Notes: a model not told the origin generated them from the letters alone. A stretch of DNA of 64,000 nucleotides from Betaproteobacteria bacterium HGW-Betaproteobacteria-4 (GCA_002840785.1 PHCH01000041.1:22353-86352); one strand, 5' to 3'. Numbered from the stretch's first letter, positions 24,523 to 37,888 are shown. Translations and numbers: made by a program.

Positions 24523-27500
24523 ATGCTATCTGACTTTTTTGCGGGCACGCTCCGCTTCCTGTTGCTGGGAGTGCTGATTGGCCTGCCATGTTCGGTGCTG
24601 GCGGCGGTGCCGGAAAAGGTGGTTTTACAGCTCAAGTGGTTCCATCAGTTCCAGTTTGCCGGCTACTACGCGGCCAAGTCCCAGGGCTACTACGCCGCAG
24701 AGGGCCTGGACGTCGAAATTCGTCCGCTCGACCCGAAGAAGACCGTGGTCGAGCAGGTCACCTCCGGCGCCGCCCATTACGGAATCGGCGATTCCGGGAT
24801 CATTGCCGCCTATGCCCAAGGGGCCAGGATTGTCGCGCTGGCCGCCATCTTCCAGCACGATCCGCTGGTTTTCATCAGCCGGCGCGAAGCGAAAATCATC
24901 AGTCCCTACGAAATGAAGGGCAAGCGCCTGATGTTCGACAGCAAGGGCAGCGACGAGGGGCCGTTGCGCGCCATGCTGGCCGAGGCCGGCGTGACGCCGG
25001 GCACCTACACCTACGTGCAGCACACCTACAACAAGGAGGATCTGGCCGACCGCAAGGTGGATGTGATGTCGGCCTATCTGACCGACCAGCTCTATTATTT
25101 TCGGCAGCGCGGCATACCGATCGACATCATCAACCCGCAAAGCTACGGCATCGATGTCTATGGCGACATGCTGTTCACCAGCGAAAAGGAACTCGAAGAG
25201 CATCCCGACCGGGCCGAACGCTTCCGGCGCGCCAGCCTGAAGGGCTGGGCCTATGCGCTGACCCATGGCGAGGAGTTGATCCAGTTGATCAAGCAGGAAT
25301 ATCGGAGCCAGCTTGATCTCGGGCACTTGCAGTTCGAAGCGGAGGAATCCCGCAAACTGATTCTGGCGGAAAGCATCCCGCTCGGTTTTATCGATGTCGG
25401 CCGCCTGCGGCGACTGGCCTCCGTCTATTCCGAACACCGCTTGGCACCGCGGCTGTCCGAGAAGCAACTGCAGAATTTCGTGCTCGGCAATCGGCAGTCG
25501 CTGGCACTGACCGGCGAGGAAAAGCAATGGCTCAAGGCGCACCCGGTGATCCGGGTTGGCATTGACCGGGACTTTGCTCCTTTCGAGTGGCTTGACGAAA
25601 AGGGGACATTCCTCGGCATGAATGCCGAAATCCTTCGCCTGCTCGAAACGCGTCTTGGCGTGCGCTTCGAGGTGGTCAAGGGCAAAACCTGGCAGCAGAC
25701 GCTCGACATGGCGCGAGCCGGCCAACTCGACATGCTGACCGACGCGGTGAGTACGGCGGAACGCCGTGCTTATCTGGCCTTTACCCAGCCGTTCATCAGT
25801 TCGCCTATCGTCATCATCAACGACGGTCGCAACGGCTACGTCGGCAATCTCGGCAATCTCCAGGGCAAGCGGGTAGCGGTGAAGCAGGGTTACTTCATGC
25901 AGGAAGTCCTGGCCCGCGAATATCCCAAAATCGAGTTGATTCCTACGGTCGACGAACTGGCTGCCTTCGATTTGATCAAGGCCGGGGAGGCGGCCGCCTA
26001 CGTCGGCGATGCACCGTCGCTCAACTACCTGATCCAGCAGACCGGGGCCCTCAACCTGCGCTTTTCAGGCAATACCGAATTCACCAGTGGCCACAGCATG
26101 GCGGTCGCTCACCGTCATCCCGAACTGCTCAGTATCCTCGACAAGACACTGGCGGCGATACCGCAAAACCAGATGGACGACATCCTCAACCGCTGGATGA
26201 GCGTGCGCATAGAACAAGGCATCTCGACGGAAAAGGTCATGATCTATGGCCTGGTGATTTTGACCGTATTGCTGTTTGTCGCCTTGTGGAACTATCGCCT
26301 GCACCAGCTCGTCGCGGCACGGCGCCGGGCAGAAACGCGCTTGGCCGAGTTCAGCCGGGATTTCGAGTCCTTTCTCGAACAGACGACCGACTTCATCTAT
26401 TTCAAGGATGCAAACAGCCGGTTCCGTTTTTGCAGCCAGACGCTGGCCAACATGACCGGGCACGCCAGCTGGCGCGACATGATCGGAAAACACGACCTCG
26501 ACGTCTTTCCGCCGGAAACCGCAAGGATCTATTACGAAGAGGAACTGCCGGTCTTTGCCGAAGGCAAGCCCCTGCTGAACAAGGTCGACCCTTACTACGA
26601 CACCCAGGGAGAGCCTGGTCACGTACTGACCAACAAATGGCCCCTGTTCGATGAGCAGGGCAAGGTTGTCGGCATCTTTGGCATCAGCCGCGACATTTCC
26701 GAACGGATGCGCCTCGACAAGGAGATGGAGGTTTACCGGAACGATCTGGAGAGCCTGGTCGAACTGCGCACGGCCGATTTGAAATCGGCGCACGCCAAAT
26801 TGCTCGACACCCAATTCGCCATGGAAAAGGCGGGCATTGGTATTCGCTGGATCGACGCCAATACGGGGCGCATTCTGTACACCAACCAATATGCGGCAGA
26901 AATGCTCGGCTACAGCGTCGACGAAATGCTCGCGATGAGCGTCCAGGACTTTGATCCGAATTGTCAGGCGAGAGAACTCGAGCAGATCATCGAAAATCTC
27001 CGGAACAAGGGGCACGGCGAAGTCGAAGCGCTCAATCGCGCCAAGGACGGGCGCCTGATTCCGGTAGCAATTTCGACCTATTACATCCCGGAACAGGGTG
27101 ACACCCCGGCCCGACTGATCGGGTTCGTCACCGATATCACCCAGCGCAAGGAAGCGGAGAAGCTGCTGCATGAAGCCAAGGAGGCTGCCGAAACCGCCAA
27201 CGTGGCGAAGAGCGCCTTCCTGGCCAACATGAGCCATGAAATCCGCACCCCGCTCAACGCCATCTCCGGCATGGCCCACATCCTGCGCCGGACGGGGCTT
27301 TCACCGGTACAGACCGACAAGCTCAACAAGATCGAAGCGGCGAGCAGCCATCTGCTCGAGATCATCAACGCCGTCCTCGATCTTTCCAAGATCGAAGCCG
27401 GCAAGTTCGTACTCGAAGATGCCCCCGTTCATGTCGAAGCCATGCTGGGCAACATCACCTCGATGCTGTCCCAGAAAGCAATGGAAAAGGGCGTCGCCTT

Positions 27501-28338
27501 CAATATCGAAACCGTTGCACTGCCCCACAACCTCCACGGCGATGCCACCCGCTTGCAACAAGCCCTGATCAACTATGTCGCCAACGCCATCAAGTTCACG
27601 GAGGCCGGCTACATCACCCTGAAAGTAAAGGAAGATTCGCACACCGACGAGACGACCACGCTGCGCTTTGAGGTCGAGGACACCGGCACCGGCATTGCCC
27701 GGGAAGCCATCCCCAAACTCTTCGGCGCTTTCGAGCAGGCCGACAACTCGATGACGCGCAAGTACGGCGGCACCGGTCTGGGTCTGGCGATCACCAAAAA
27801 GCTGGCGGAAATCATGGGCGGCTCGGCGGGCGTCAGCAGTACCGAAGGCAAGGGCAGTACCTTCTGGTTTACGGTGGTCCTCAAGAAGGGCGGGCAAAGC
27901 GCCGCGAAACCGTTCGGCACCGCTGGCGATGTGGTCGAGCAGGCAATCATGATCGGCCATGCCGGCAAGCGCATCCTGCTCGCCGAAGACGAGTCGATCA
28001 ACCGGGAAATCGCCCAGCAGTTGCTGGAAGATGTCGGGCTCGAGGTTGATCTCGCCGAGGACGGCCGCGAAGCCGTCGAGAAAGCAAGTTCGGGCAGCTA
28101 TGCCGTGATCCTGATGGACATGCAAATGCCGCACATGGACGGTCTGGAAGCGACACGCCGGATCAGGCAGTTACCGGGAGGCCCGGCAACGCCTGTTCTG
28201 GCGATGACGGCCAATGTTTTTGCCGAGGACAGGGCGCGCTGCTTCGCGGCCGGAATGGACGATTTCATCGCCAAGCCGGTCACGCCGGAACTTCTGTACT
28301 CGGCCCTGCTCAGGTGGCTGGAGTCGAAGGGGCGCTGA
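24523..28338 (+). CDS. Hybrid histidine kinase with NMT1/THI5-like and SBP_bac_3-like sensor domains, PAS domains and REC
   Basis: '[34 protein letters not shown]', '[19 protein letters not shown]', '[14 protein letters not shown]', '[13 protein letters not shown]' region. Confidence 0.92.
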   Translation: MLSDFFAGTLRFLLLGVLIGLPCSVLAAVPEKVVLQLKWFHQFQFAGYYAAKSQGYYAAEGLDVEIRPLDPKKTVVEQVTSGAAHYGIGDSGIIAAYAQGARIVALAAIFQHDPLVFISRREAKIISPYEMKGKRLMFDSKGSDEGPLRAMLAEAGVTPGTYTYVQHTYNKEDLADRKVDVMSAYLTDQLYYFRQRGIPIDIINPQSYGIDVYGDMLFTSEKELEEHPDRAERFRRASLKGWAYALTHGEELIQLIKQEYRSQLDLGHLQFEAEESRKLILAESIPLGFIDVGRLRRLASVYSEHRLAPRLSEKQLQNFVLGNRQSLALTGEEKQWLKAHPVIRVGIDRDFAPFEWLDEKGTFLGMNAEILRLLETRLGVRFEVVKGKTWQQTLDMARAGQLDMLTDAVSTAERRAYLAFTQPFISSPIVIINDGRNGYVGNLGNLQGKRVAVKQGYFMQEVLAREYPKIELIPTVDELAAFDLIKAGEAAAYVGDAPSLNYLIQQTGALNLRFSGNTEFTSGHSMAVAHRHPELLSILDKTLAAIPQNQMDDILNRWMSVRIEQGISTEKVMIYGLVILTVLLFVALWNYRLHQLVAARRRAETRLAEFSRDFESFLEQTTDFIYFKDANSRFRFCSQTLANMTGHASWRDMIGKHDLDVFPPETARIYYEEELPVFAEGKPLLNKVDPYYDTQGEPGHVLTNKWPLFDEQGKVVGIFGISRDISERMRLDKEMEVYRNDLESLVELRTADLKSAHAKLLDTQFAMEKAGIGIRWIDANTGRILYTNQYAAEMLGYSVDEMLAMSVQDFDPNCQARELEQIIENLRNKGHGEVEALNRAKDGRLIPVAISTYYIPEQGDTPARLIGFVTDITQRKEAEKLLHEAKEAAETANVAKSAFLANMSHEIRTPLNAISGMAHILRRTGLSPVQTDKLNKIEAASSHLLEIINAVLDLSKIEAGKFVLEDAPVHVEAMLGNITSMLSQKAMEKGVAFNIETVALPHNLHGDATRLQQALINYVANAIKFTEAGYITLKVKEDSHTDETTTLRFEVEDTGTGIAREAIPKLFGAFEQADNSMTRKYGGTGLGLAITKKLAEIMGGSAGVSSTEGKGSTFWFTVVLKKGGQSAAKPFGTAGDVVEQAIMIGHAGKRILLAEDESINREIAQQLLEDVGLEVDLAEDGREAVEKASSGSYAVILMDMQMPHMDGLEATRRIRQLPGGPATPVLAMTANVFAEDRARCFAAGMDDFIAKPVTPELLYSALLRWLESKGR

Positions 28339-28396
28339 GCGATTGCTTTGTTGTCTGTTCCGCATTCAGCGTCAGGTGACCGGAGCGTGGAAAAAC

Positions 28397-28424
28397 AAAG
28401 CCCCCGAGAAATCGGGGGCTTTTG
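28397..28424. terminator. Intrinsic, probably bidirectional terminator
   Basis: aaagcccccgagaaatcgggggctttt between convergent genes. Confidence 0.8.
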
Positions 28425-28469
28425 ATGCTTCGGGATTCGGCGTTGCCGTCCCGAAAATGGCTTTTCGAC

Positions 28470-29054
28470 TCAGGCGAAGTTGGCTTCGGCAAACGACCAG
28501 TTGACCATCGAGGCCAGATAGGTTTCGACGAATTTCGGGCGCATGTTGCGGTAGTCGATGTAGTAGGCGTGTTCCCAGACGTCGACGCAGAGCAGGGCCT
28601 TGTCGCCGGTGGTCAGCGGGGTGCCGGCGGCGCCCATGTTGACGATGTCGACAGAGCCGTCGGCCTTCTTGACCAGCCAGGTCCAGCCGGAACCGAAGTT
28701 GCCGACGGCGGAGGTCTGGAAGGCGGTCTTGAAGGCGTCGAGCGAACCCCACTTGGCGTCGATGGCTGCGGCCAGTGCGCCCTTGGGTGCGCCGCCGCCG
28801 TTCGGGGTCAGGCAGTTCCAGAAGAAGGTGTGGTTCCAGACCTGAGCGGCGTTGTTGTAGATGCCGCCGGCCGGGGCTTTCTTGACGATGGCTTCGAGGT
28901 CAAGGTTTTCGTATTCGGTGCCCTTGATCAGGTTGTTCAGGTTGGTGACGTAGGCCTGATGGTGCTTGCTGTAGTGGTAGTCAAAGGTTTCGGCCGACAT
29001 GTGCGGGGCGAGGGTGTCTTTGGCAAACGGCAGGGCGGGCAGTTGGTGTTCCAT
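28470..29054 (-). CDS. sodB: Superoxide dismutase (Fe type)
   Basis: 'HYSKHHQAYVTNLN', 'AAQVWNHTFFWNCL', 'DVWEHAYYIDYRN'. Confidence 0.95.
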   Translation of the reverse strand: MEHQLPALPFAKDTLAPHMSAETFDYHYSKHHQAYVTNLNNLIKGTEYENLDLEAIVKKAPAGGIYNNAAQVWNHTFFWNCLTPNGGGAPKGALAAAIDAKWGSLDAFKTAFQTSAVGNFGSGWTWLVKKADGSVDIVNMGAAGTPLTTGDKALLCVDVWEHAYYIDYRNMRPKFVETYLASMVNWSFAEANFA

Positions 29055-29097
29055 TTATGTTCTCCGTTGGGGTTTGATGAGGGGTGAATCGAAAATT

Positions 29098-30450
29098 CTA
29101 GTCAGCTTCCGGGTCAGCGACAACCTGATTTACCGTGGCTTCGGCCGATCCGCTGGCAAAGCGCAGGTTGAGCAGGTCGCCGGGGCTGAGTCGGGTGGCG
29201 TCGCGAATGGCCCGGCCGTCGGCGTCCATGGCAAGGGTATAGCCTCGCGACAGGACGGCGTGGGGGTCAAGCTGGGTCAGACTGTTGCCGAGCGAATTTA
29301 GTTTCCCTGAATATTGAGAAATTGCCCACTGGGTCTGCCGGGACAGGCGATATTGCAGGTGGGCGATGCCTTCGGCCTGCTGCGCCGGGTGGGGGCGGGC
29401 GCTGGCTTGGCGTTGGCCGAGGGCGTGCAGGCGGACGGCGTAGTGCTCGGTTTGCCGGCGCAGGGCGTGGTGCAGGCGGCTGCCGAGGCTGTCGGTTTCG
29501 CGCTGGCGCTGGCGGATGCGTTCGGCCGGATGGACGAGGCGGGCGGCCAGCCAGTCGAGGCGTTGCAGTTGATCGGATAGCGTGCGGTCGATGCGCCGGC
29601 CGAGGTGGTTTTCGAGCTGGGTCAGGCGGTCGACCAGGGCGTCGCGGTCCGGGCTGGCCAGTTCGGCGGCAGCGGTCGGGGTCGGGGCGCGCAGGTCGGC
29701 GGCGAAGTCGGCGATGGTGAAGTCGGTTTCGTGGCCGACGCCGGAAATGACGGGAATGGCCGAGGCGTTGACGGCGCGGGCAACGCTTTCTTCGTTGAAG
29801 GCCCAGAGGTCTTCGATGCTACCACCGCCCCGGCACAGGATGATCGCATCGCAATCGCTGTTGGCCGCCTGGGCGATGGCGTCGGCGATCTTGGCACCGG
29901 CGCCTTCGCCCTGGACGGGGGTCGGGAAGAGGGTGATGGCAACGTGTGGGGCGCGCCGGTGCAGGGTGGTCAGCACATCGCGCAGGGCGGCGGCCTGCGG
30001 GCTGGTGACGATGGCCAGGCGGCGCGGGAAACTGGGCAGGGGTTTCTTACGGTCAACGGCAAAAAAACCCTCATTTTCAAGTTTGGCCTTGAGCTGCAGG
30101 AAGCGCTCGAAAAGGTCGCCCTGGCCGGCCCGGCGGACGGCTTCGACATTTAGCTGGAATTCGCCGCGCGGCTCGTAGAAGGAAACCAGCACGCGGGCTT
30201 CGATCTTCTGGCCGTTCTCCAGCCGCCAGCCGAGCACTTGCGACCGGCTTCGCCACATGACGCAGCGCACCTGGGCGTTGGCGTCCTTGAGCGAGAAGTA
30301 AACATGGCCGGAGGCGGCGTAGGTCAGGTTGGAGATTTCGCCACTGACCCAACTCAGCGGGAAGGCGGATTCGAGGCAATCCCTGACCTGCCTATTCAGG
30401 CTGGATACGCTGAGGACGGTGTTGCTGACAGGTGGCGTGGCGTTTTGCAT
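29098..30450 (-). CDS. xseA: Exodeoxyribonuclease VII large subunit
   Basis: 'WVSGEISNLTYAASGHVYFSLKD', 'CRGGGSIEDLWAFNEE', 'ISGVGHETDFTIADF'. Confidence 0.95.
   Translation of the reverse strand: MQNATPPVSNTVLSVSSLNRQVRDCLESAFPLSWVSGEISNLTYAASGHVYFSLKDANAQVRCVMWRSRSQVLGWRLENGQKIEARVLVSFYEPRGEFQLNVEAVRRAGQGDLFERFLQLKAKLENEGFFAVDRKKPLPSFPRRLAIVTSPQAAALRDVLTTLHRRAPHVAITLFPTPVQGEGAGAKIADAIAQAANSDCDAIILCRGGGSIEDLWAFNEESVARAVNASAIPVISGVGHETDFTIADFAADLRAPTPTAAAELASPDRDALVDRLTQLENHLGRRIDRTLSDQLQRLDWLAARLVHPAERIRQRQRETDSLGSRLHHALRRQTEHYAVRLHALGQRQASARPHPAQQAEGIAHLQYRLSRQTQWAISQYSGKLNSLGNSLTQLDPHAVLSRGYTLAMDADGRAIRDATRLSPGDLLNLRFASGSAEATVNQVVADPEAD
30043..30083 (+). repeat. Dispersed motif (copy 7, inside xseA)
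   Basis: ttcttacggtcaacggcaaaaaaaccctcattttcaag. Confidence 0.75.
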
Positions 30451-30733
30451 TTGTCAATTGTAACCCGTGGCTTTATTTTTCAGTCTGGCGTTGACAGCAT
30501 TTTATTTTGTTAAGTGTTTGATTTGTAAGGGTGTAAATAACATGCCTTGTTTTTTGGCAGAGTATAAAAAATCCTTTGCTGGGTAGGGTTTAGCGCAACT
30601 GATGACACGTCATTCACAGACTTATCCACAGCTTTTGGGGATAAGCCGCGCCAACCGCGTCATTTCGTCGCTTGCCCTGAGGCGGGGGGCAGGGCAGAAT
30701 TGCGGGCTAATGTTTCATCAAGGATAAATTCAC

Positions 30734-31342
30734 GTGTACGAGATCGTAAAAGCGGCCGGCTGGCCGATCTACCCCTTGTTGCTGGCGTCGATCATTTCGG
30801 TGGCGCTGATCATCGAGCGACTGGTGTCCCTTCGCCGCAGCAAGGTTGTCCCGGCCGGTCTGCTCAAGCGTGCGGTTGGCGAGTTCAAGCGCGGTGCCAA
30901 CAACGACAAGCTGCTTGAGGATCTTGACGGCCATTCGCCGCTCGGCCGCGTGCTGTCCGCCGGCCTGCGCAACGTCAATGCCTCGCGTGAAATCATGAAG
31001 GAGTCGATCGAGGAAGCCGGTTCGGCCGTTTCCCACGATCTGAATCGCTACCTGACGACGCTTGGCACCATCGCCTCGATCAGCCCGCTCATGGGCCTGT
31101 TCGGTACCGTGATCGGGATGATCGAAATCTTCGGCTCGCAGTCGCCGACCGGCGTCGCCAACCCGATGCAACTGGCACATGGCATTTCCATCGCGCTCTA
31201 CAACACCGGCTTCGGTATTTTCATTGCCATTCCCAGTCTCATCTTCTGGCGGCATTTCCGCGCGCTGGTCGATGGTTTTGTCGTCGAGATGGAGCAGCAG
31301 GCTGTTCGTCTCGTCGAATACATGCACGGCGACCGGAAGTAA
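30734..31342 (+). CDS. exbB: MotA/TolQ/ExbB proton channel protein
   Basis: 'LTTLGTIASISPLMGLFGTVIGMIEIF', 'GISIALYNTGFGIFIAIPSLIFW'. Confidence 0.9.
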   Translation: MYEIVKAAGWPIYPLLLASIISVALIIERLVSLRRSKVVPAGLLKRAVGEFKRGANNDKLLEDLDGHSPLGRVLSAGLRNVNASREIMKESIEEAGSAVSHDLNRYLTTLGTIASISPLMGLFGTVIGMIEIFGSQSPTGVANPMQLAHGISIALYNTGFGIFIAIPSLIFWRHFRALVDGFVVEMEQQAVRLVEYMHGDRK

Positions 31343-31345
31343 GCG

Positions 31346-31759
31346 ATGAATTTCCAGCGCGGCCGCAGCCAGGAAGAGCCGGAAATCAACCTGATTCCGA
31401 TGATCGACGTCTTGCTGGTCATCATCATCTTCCTGATGCTGACCACCACCTACGCCAAGTTTTCGGGCCTGGAGATCAACCTGCCGACGGCCGATGCCAG
31501 CAAGCAGGCCGAGCAGCCCAACGAGGTCAATGTGGCAGTGACGGCCAGCGGCCAGATCCTGATCAACAAATCGCCGTTGGCAGCCAGCGACGTCAATAGC
31601 ATTACCGAAGGCTTGCGGCGGGCGGCGGGCAGCCGCGAAGATCCGTTGATCGTCATCAACGCCGACGCCAAGGCGACGCATCAAAGCGTGGTCGATGTCA
31701 TGCAGGCGGCGCAGACGGCAGGTTATCCACACATTTCCTTCGCCACCCAGAATCGCTGA
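31346..31759 (+). CDS. exbD: ExbD/TolR biopolymer transport protein
   Basis: 'EINLIPMIDVLLVIIIFLMLTTTY'; follows exbB. Confidence 0.92.
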   Translation: MNFQRGRSQEEPEINLIPMIDVLLVIIIFLMLTTTYAKFSGLEINLPTADASKQAEQPNEVNVAVTASGQILINKSPLAASDVNSITEGLRRAAGSREDPLIVINADAKATHQSVVDVMQAAQTAGYPHISFATQNR

Positions 31760-32757
31760 TGTTTTCTCGCTGGCTACAGCGACAGTGGTTTGAGCAACGC
31801 CGGCTGACGCCGGCGTTGTGGCTTTTGCTGCCGCTCGCCTGGCTCTATGCCCTGCTGGCCGCGCTGAATCGCCGGCAGGCCAAGCCGCTGCGGTTGCCCG
31901 TGCCGGTCATCGTGGTCGGCAACCTGATCGTCGGCGGCGCCGGCAAGACGCCGCTGACCCTCTGGCTGGCGCAGCAACTCAAGGCGCGCGGCTGGCACCC
32001 GGGGATTATCAGCCGGGGTTACGGGCGCAGCGGTGACGGCGTCATTTCGGTGCGCGCCGATTCGTCGCCAGCCGAGGTTGGTGACGAACCTTTGCTCCTC
32101 GCCCGGCGCAGCGGGGTTCCGGTCTGTGTCGGCCGACAGCGCGCGGCCGCTGGTGCCGCCTTGCTCGCCGCCCACCCGGAGGTCAATGTCGTGCTTTGCG
32201 ACGACGGCCTGCAGCACTACGCGCTGGCCCGTGATGTCGAGTTGGTTGTTTTCGATGCGCGGGGCGCCGGCAACGGCTGGCGTTTACCGGTCGGGCCGAT
32301 GCGCGAATCGCTGGCCCGACTTGCTACGGTCGACGCGATTATTGGCAATAATTTGAAATCCCGGTTTGCCGCCTCAGCGCCCACTTTTGACATGACGCTG
32401 CAGCCCGGCAGCTTCTATCGGCTCGACGATCCACAGCAAACTTGTTCGGCCGACAGCCTGCGCGGGCGTGGTCCGCTGCATGCGCTGGCCGGCATCGGCA
32501 ATCCGGGCCGTTTCTTTCAGACGCTGGAATCTCTGGGACTGAACTGCGAAAATCACCCGTTTCCCGACCATCATCGCTATGCAGTTGCCGATCTGGCTTT
32601 CGCCCGGGAAGGCATCCTGCTGATGACCGAGAAGGATGCAGTAAAATGCGCCGGACTGACGGCGGGTGAAACCTGGGTTCTGCCCGTCGAAGCCGAGCTT
32701 TCGCCGGCCCTTATTGAACTGATTTTGGAGAAACTCCGTGGACGCCAGGCTGCTTGA
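31759..32757 (+). CDS. lpxK: Tetraacyldisaccharide 4'-kinase
   Basis: '[22 protein letters not shown]', '[10 protein letters not shown]', '[10 protein letters not shown]'. Confidence 0.95.
   Translation: MFSRWLQRQWFEQRRLTPALWLLLPLAWLYALLAALNRRQAKPLRLPVPVIVVGNLIVGGAGKTPLTLWLAQQLKARGWHPGIISRGYGRSGDGVISVRADSSPAEVGDEPLLLARRSGVPVCVGRQRAAAGAALLAAHPEVNVVLCDDGLQHYALARDVELVVFDARGAGNGWRLPVGPMRESLARLATVDAIIGNNLKSRFAASAPTFDMTLQPGSFYRLDDPQQTCSADSLRGRGPLHALAGIGNPGRFFQTLESLGLNCENHPFPDHHRYAVADLAFAREGILLMTEKDAVKCAGLTAGETWVLPVEAELSPALIELILEKLRGRQAA
32321..32360 (+). repeat. Dispersed motif, divergent (copy 8, inside lpxK)
   Basis: ttgctacggtcgacgcgattattggcaataatttgaaatc. Confidence 0.6.
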
Positions 32758-32914
32758 TATTCTCGTCTGCCCGATTTGCAAGGGCAATCTCGAACACCGC
32801 AAGGCTGAGAAGGAACTGGTCTGCAAACCCTGCAAACTGGCCTTCCCGATCCGCGACGACATCCCCATCATGCTCGAGGACGAAGCGCGCCAGCTCAACG
32901 CGGACGGGCAGTAA
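32738..32914 (+). CDS. Trm112-family small zinc-ribbon-like protein
   Basis: GTG-start 58-aa ORF '[50 protein letters not shown]' between lpxK and kdsB (below the ORF-track length cutoff). Confidence 0.88.
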   Translation: MDARLLDILVCPICKGNLEHRKAEKELVCKPCKLAFPIRDDIPIMLEDEARQLNADGQ

Positions 32915-33699
32915 TGTCCGGGGTCGCCTTCAAGGTCGTCATCCCGGCGCGCTATGCGTCGACACGCCTGCCCGGCAAGCCGCTGCTCGATCTCGGCGGC
33001 AAGCCGATGGTCGTCCGGGTGGTAGAACGGGCGCGCCTGTCGGGCGCCGAGGAAATCTGGGTGGCGACCGATCATGCCGATGTCTGGGCTGCTGCAGAGG
33101 CGCATGAAGTCGCCGCACTGATGACGCGTTGCGACCATTCGACCGGTACCGATCGCTTGGCCGAGGTGGTCGAGCAGCGAGGCTGGGGCGGCGACACCAT
33201 CATCGTCAATGTCCAGGGCGACGAGCCGCTGATCGAACCCGAGGTCATCCTCCAGGCGGCGCGCCAACTGGCGGCCTCCGGCGCTGACATCGCCACCGTC
33301 GCGCACCCGATCACCGATCCAGCCGATTTCTTCAACCCGAACGTGGTCAAGGTCGTTTGCCGGGCCGATGGCGACGCGGCCTATTTCTCCCGGGCGCCGA
33401 TTCCCTATGCGCGCGACCATTTCGCCAAGGAGGCCGGTGGCGAAACCTTGCCGGCCAATTTTCCGGCCTATCGTCACGTCGGCCTGTACGCCTACCGCGC
33501 TTCGTTTTTGAAGGCTTTTTCCGGGTTGACCGTAGCACCCACCGAACACTTCGAATCGCTCGAACAATTGCGTGCGTTGTGGCACGGTTACCGCATCAGC
33601 CTGACGTTGATCGATGCAGCGCCGGCGCCCGGTGTCGACACGCCCGAAGATGCAGAGCGGATGCGCAAACTGTTTGACCGTCCCGGAAATAGCGAGTAA
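32914..33699 (+). CDS. kdsB: 3-deoxy-manno-octulosonate cytidylyltransferase
   Basis: '[28 protein letters not shown]', '[14 protein letters not shown]'. Confidence 0.95.
   Translation: MSGVAFKVVIPARYASTRLPGKPLLDLGGKPMVVRVVERARLSGAEEIWVATDHADVWAAAEAHEVAALMTRCDHSTGTDRLAEVVEQRGWGGDTIIVNVQGDEPLIEPEVILQAARQLAASGADIATVAHPITDPADFFNPNVVKVVCRADGDAAYFSRAPIPYARDHFAKEAGGETLPANFPAYRHVGLYAYRASFLKAFSGLTVAPTEHFESLEQLRALWHGYRISLTLIDAAPAPGVDTPEDAERMRKLFDRPGNSE
33500..33538 (-). repeat. Dispersed motif (copy 9, inside kdsB)
   Basis: gctacggtcaacccggaaaaagccttcaaaaacgaag. Confidence 0.85.
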
Positions 33700-33713
33700 T
33701 TTTCCGCCTCTAG

Positions 33714-34422
<709 letters not shown>

Positions 34423-34435
34423 GAAGGCAACAACG

Positions 34436-35689
34436 GTGAAAAACGCCTTCTACGCACAGTCAGGGGGCGTTACCGCCGTGATCAATGCGACGGCGTGCGG
34501 CCTGATTCAGGAAGCACGTCGGCATCCCGACAAGATCGGGAAAGTCTACGCCGGGCGCGACGGCATCATCGGCGCCCTGACCGAAGACCTCATCGACACC
34601 AGTCTCGAATCCGACGAAGCGATTGCCCGCCTGCGCCATACGCCCGGTGGCGCCTTCGGCTCCTGTCGCTACAAGCTCAAAAGTCTAGAACAGCATCGCG
34701 CCCAGTACGAACGCCTGATCGAGGTGTTCAAGGCGCACGACATCGGCTACTTCTTCTACAACGGCGGCAACGATTCCATGGATACCGCCTGGAAGGTGTC
34801 GCAGATCGCCGAAAAAATGGGCTACCCCGTGGTGTGCGTCGGCGTGCCGAAAACGGTGGACAACGACCTGCCGCATACCGATTGCTGCCCCGGCTTCGGT
34901 TCGGTTGCCAAATACGTTGCCACCTCGATTCGCGAAGCCGGCTACGACGTTGCCTCGATGGCGCGGACGTCGACCAAGATTTTTGTCCTTGAAGTCATGG
35001 GGCGCCACGCCGGCTGGATTACTGCCGCCTGCGGCCTGGCCTCGGAGATGGCCGGCGAGCCGCCCCACATCCTGCTTTTTCCCGAAGTGCCGTTCGATCC
35101 GGAGCGCTTTTTGGCGCGTGCCGACGAGTGCGTCAGGCAGTACGGTTATTGTACGGTGGCCGTGTCCGAAGGCTTGTCCGATGCATCCGGCAAGCTGATC
35201 GCCGAGTCCGGCAGCAAGGATGCTTTCGGGCATTCCCAGCTGGGCGGTGTCGGCCAGATGGTTGCCCAGTTGATCAAGGACAAGCTCGGCTACAAATACC
35301 ACTGGGCGCTGGCTGACTACCTGCAACGTTCGGCCCGCCATCTGGCATCGCGTACCGACCTCGAGCAGGCGCACGCGCTGGGCGTTGCTGCGGTCGACCT
35401 CGCTTTGCAGGGCAAAAACGCCGTGATGGCGACCATCAATCGCCTGGTCGATGCGCCGTATCGCTGGGAAATCGGCGATGCGCCACTCAAGGACATTGCC
35501 AATGTCGAGCGCAAGATGCCTCCCGAATTCATCTCGGCTGATGGTTTTCACATCACCGATGCCTGCCGTGCCTACCTGCAACCGCTGATCGAAGGCGAGG
35601 AGCCGCCGCCGTACCGCAAGGGGCTCCCCGATTATGTGCGTTTGAAGAACGTTTCCATTACTAGAAAGCTGGGGGCGTTCAACGTGTAG
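34436..35689 (+). CDS. pfp: 6-phosphofructokinase, PPi-dependent type
   Basis: '[18 protein letters not shown]', '[13 protein letters not shown]', '[19 protein letters not shown]', '[15 protein letters not shown]'. Confidence 0.85.
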   Translation: MKNAFYAQSGGVTAVINATACGLIQEARRHPDKIGKVYAGRDGIIGALTEDLIDTSLESDEAIARLRHTPGGAFGSCRYKLKSLEQHRAQYERLIEVFKAHDIGYFFYNGGNDSMDTAWKVSQIAEKMGYPVVCVGVPKTVDNDLPHTDCCPGFGSVAKYVATSIREAGYDVASMARTSTKIFVLEVMGRHAGWITAACGLASEMAGEPPHILLFPEVPFDPERFLARADECVRQYGYCTVAVSEGLSDASGKLIAESGSKDAFGHSQLGGVGQMVAQLIKDKLGYKYHWALADYLQRSARHLASRTDLEQAHALGVAAVDLALQGKNAVMATINRLVDAPYRWEIGDAPLKDIANVERKMPPEFISADGFHITDACRAYLQPLIEGEEPPPYRKGLPDYVRLKNVSITRKLGAFNV

Positions 35690-35714
35690 TTCCATCAATC
35701 TAGGGAGGGAGTGT

Positions 35715-37781
35715 ATGTCTACACCGTTGTGGTTGGCGCTTGGGTGCGCCGTTCTAGCAGTGTTGTACGGCTGGATTTCCAGTCAGCAGATCCTCGCGTT
35801 GCCAGCCGGCAACGAGCGCATGAAAGAGATTGCCAAGGCAATTCAGGAAGGCGCGGAGGCATACCTCAGCCGACAGTACAAAACCATTGCCATGGTTGGT
35901 ATTGTTCTCTTCCTGGTGATTGGCATCATTCCCAAGCTGGGCTGGCTGACCGCCTTCGGTTTCCTGATCGGCGCCGTGCTTTCCGGTGCCGCCGGCTTTA
36001 TCGGCATGAATGTTTCGGTGCGCGCCAACGTGCGCACGGCCGAAGCGGCGCGCAGCGGCATTTCGGCGGCGCTCGATGTGGCCTTCAAGGGCGGCGCGAT
36101 TACCGGCATGCTGGTGGTCGGGCTCGGGCTGCTCGGCGTCGCCGGTTACTTCGCTTTTCTCAAGTCGGCCAATGGTCCCGGTGCCGACTTGCACCATGTC
36201 ATCGAACCGCTGGTCGGTCTGGCCTTCGGCTCCTCGCTGATTTCGATCTTCGCCCGTCTGGGTGGCGGTATCTTCACCAAGGGGGCTGACGTTGGCGCCG
36301 ACCTGGTGGGCAAGGTTGAGGCCGGTATTCCCGAAGACGACCCGCGCAATCCGGCGGTGATCGCCGATAACGTCGGTGACAACGTTGGCGATTGCGCCGG
36401 CATGGCCGCCGACCTGTTCGAGACCTACGTCGTGACCGTGGTGGCCACCATGGTGCTGGCCGCGCTGATCATCAAGACGGCAACCGGTTTGGGCGAAAAC
36501 CTGGTGCTTTATCCGCTGGCGCTGGGCGCGGTGTCGATCATCGCCTCCATCGTTGGTTGCTATTTCGTCAAGGCTACCGAAGGCGGCAAGATCATGGCGG
36601 CTCTTTATCGCGGTCTGATCGTCGCCGGCGTTCTGGCCCTGGTCTTTTATTACCCGGTGACTTCCTGGTTGATCGGCGCCGGCGCCACGCTGCCCGACGG
36701 TAGTGTGATCAACACCATGACCATGTTCGGCTGCTCCGTGGTCGGCTTGGTGCTGACCGCTGCGCTGGTCTGGATCACCGAGTATTACACCGGTACCGAC
36801 TACGCGCCGGTGAAACACGTTGCCGCTGCTTGTCAGACCGGCCACGCCACCAACATCATCGCCGGGATCGGTGTCTCGATGAAGGCGACCGCATGGCCGG
36901 TACTTTCGGTCTGTGCCGCAATCTATGCGGCCTTCGCCATGGGCGGCCTGTTCGGTATCGCCATTGCAGCCACATCGATGCTGTCGATGGCCGGTATCGT
37001 CGTGGCGCTTGATGCCTACGGGCCGATCACCGACAACGCCGGTGGTATTGCCGAAATGGCCGAATTGCCGAAGGAAGTGCGCAACGTAACCGATCCGCTC
37101 GATGCGGTCGGCAACACCACCAAGGCCGTAACCAAGGGCTATGCCATCGGCTCTGCCGGCCTGGCTGCTCTGGTGCTCTTCGCTGACTACACCCATGGCT
37201 TGGAAGCCGTCTCGGGCAAGGTCTTTACTTTCGACCTGTCGAACCACCTGGTCATCATCGGTCTCTTCATCGGCGGCCTGATTCCCTTCCTGTTCGGCGC
37301 CATGGCCATGGAAGCGGTTGGCCGTTCGGCCGGAGCGGTGGTTGTCGAAGTTCGTCGCCAGTTCAAGGAAATTCCGGGGATCATGGAAGGTACGGCGAAG
37401 CCGGATTATTCGCGCGCCGTCGATATGTTGACCGTGGCAGCCATCAAGGAAATGATGATTCCGTCCATCCTGCCGGTCGCCGTTCCTATCGTCGTCGGCC
37501 TGCTTCTGGGCCCGGTGGCACTCGGCGGTCTGCTGGTCGGTACCATCGTGACCGGTCTGTTCGTGGCCATTTCGATGACGACGGGCGGCGGTGCCTGGGA
37601 CAACGCCAAGAAATACATCGAGGACGGTCACTTCGGCGGCAAGGGGTCGGAGGCCCACAAGGCTGCGGTGACCGGCGATACGGTCGGCGACCCGTATAAG
37701 GATACGGCTGGTCCGGCGGTCAACCCGCTGATCAAGATCATCAATCTGGTTGCCTTGTTGATTGTTCCGCTGATTGCCTGA
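35715..37781 (+). CDS. hppA: Membrane-bound proton-translocating pyrophosphatase, probably K+-independent
   Basis: '[45 protein letters not shown]'; '[18 protein letters not shown]' has Lys at the A/K switch position. Confidence 0.95.
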   Translation: MSTPLWLALGCAVLAVLYGWISSQQILALPAGNERMKEIAKAIQEGAEAYLSRQYKTIAMVGIVLFLVIGIIPKLGWLTAFGFLIGAVLSGAAGFIGMNVSVRANVRTAEAARSGISAALDVAFKGGAITGMLVVGLGLLGVAGYFAFLKSANGPGADLHHVIEPLVGLAFGSSLISIFARLGGGIFTKGADVGADLVGKVEAGIPEDDPRNPAVIADNVGDNVGDCAGMAADLFETYVVTVVATMVLAALIIKTATGLGENLVLYPLALGAVSIIASIVGCYFVKATEGGKIMAALYRGLIVAGVLALVFYYPVTSWLIGAGATLPDGSVINTMTMFGCSVVGLVLTAALVWITEYYTGTDYAPVKHVAAACQTGHATNIIAGIGVSMKATAWPVLSVCAAIYAAFAMGGLFGIAIAATSMLSMAGIVVALDAYGPITDNAGGIAEMAELPKEVRNVTDPLDAVGNTTKAVTKGYAIGSAGLAALVLFADYTHGLEAVSGKVFTFDLSNHLVIIGLFIGGLIPFLFGAMAMEAVGRSAGAVVVEVRRQFKEIPGIMEGTAKPDYSRAVDMLTVAAIKEMMIPSILPVAVPIVVGLLLGPVALGGLLVGTIVTGLFVAISMTTGGGAWDNAKKYIEDGHFGGKGSEAHKAAVTGDTVGDPYKDTAGPAVNPLIKIINLVALLIVPLIA

Positions 37782-37798
37782 TTGGCGATATTGTTATG

Positions 37799-37825
37799 AA
37801 AAGGCGGCTGCGGCCGCCTTTTTTT
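37799..37825 (+). terminator. Intrinsic terminator after hppA
   Basis: aaaaggcggctgcggccgcctttttt. Confidence 0.8.
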
Positions 37826-37888
37826 ACATTTCTTTGATTTGTAAATTTCAAGCCAAGTTAGAATTTACAAAAGAATTCAGGGAGGGGC

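Noticed and set aside
30488-30575. Sigma70 promoter upstream of xseA/exbB (TTGACA near 30490)
   Set aside because: No convincing -10 element at proper spacing; AT-rich region only.
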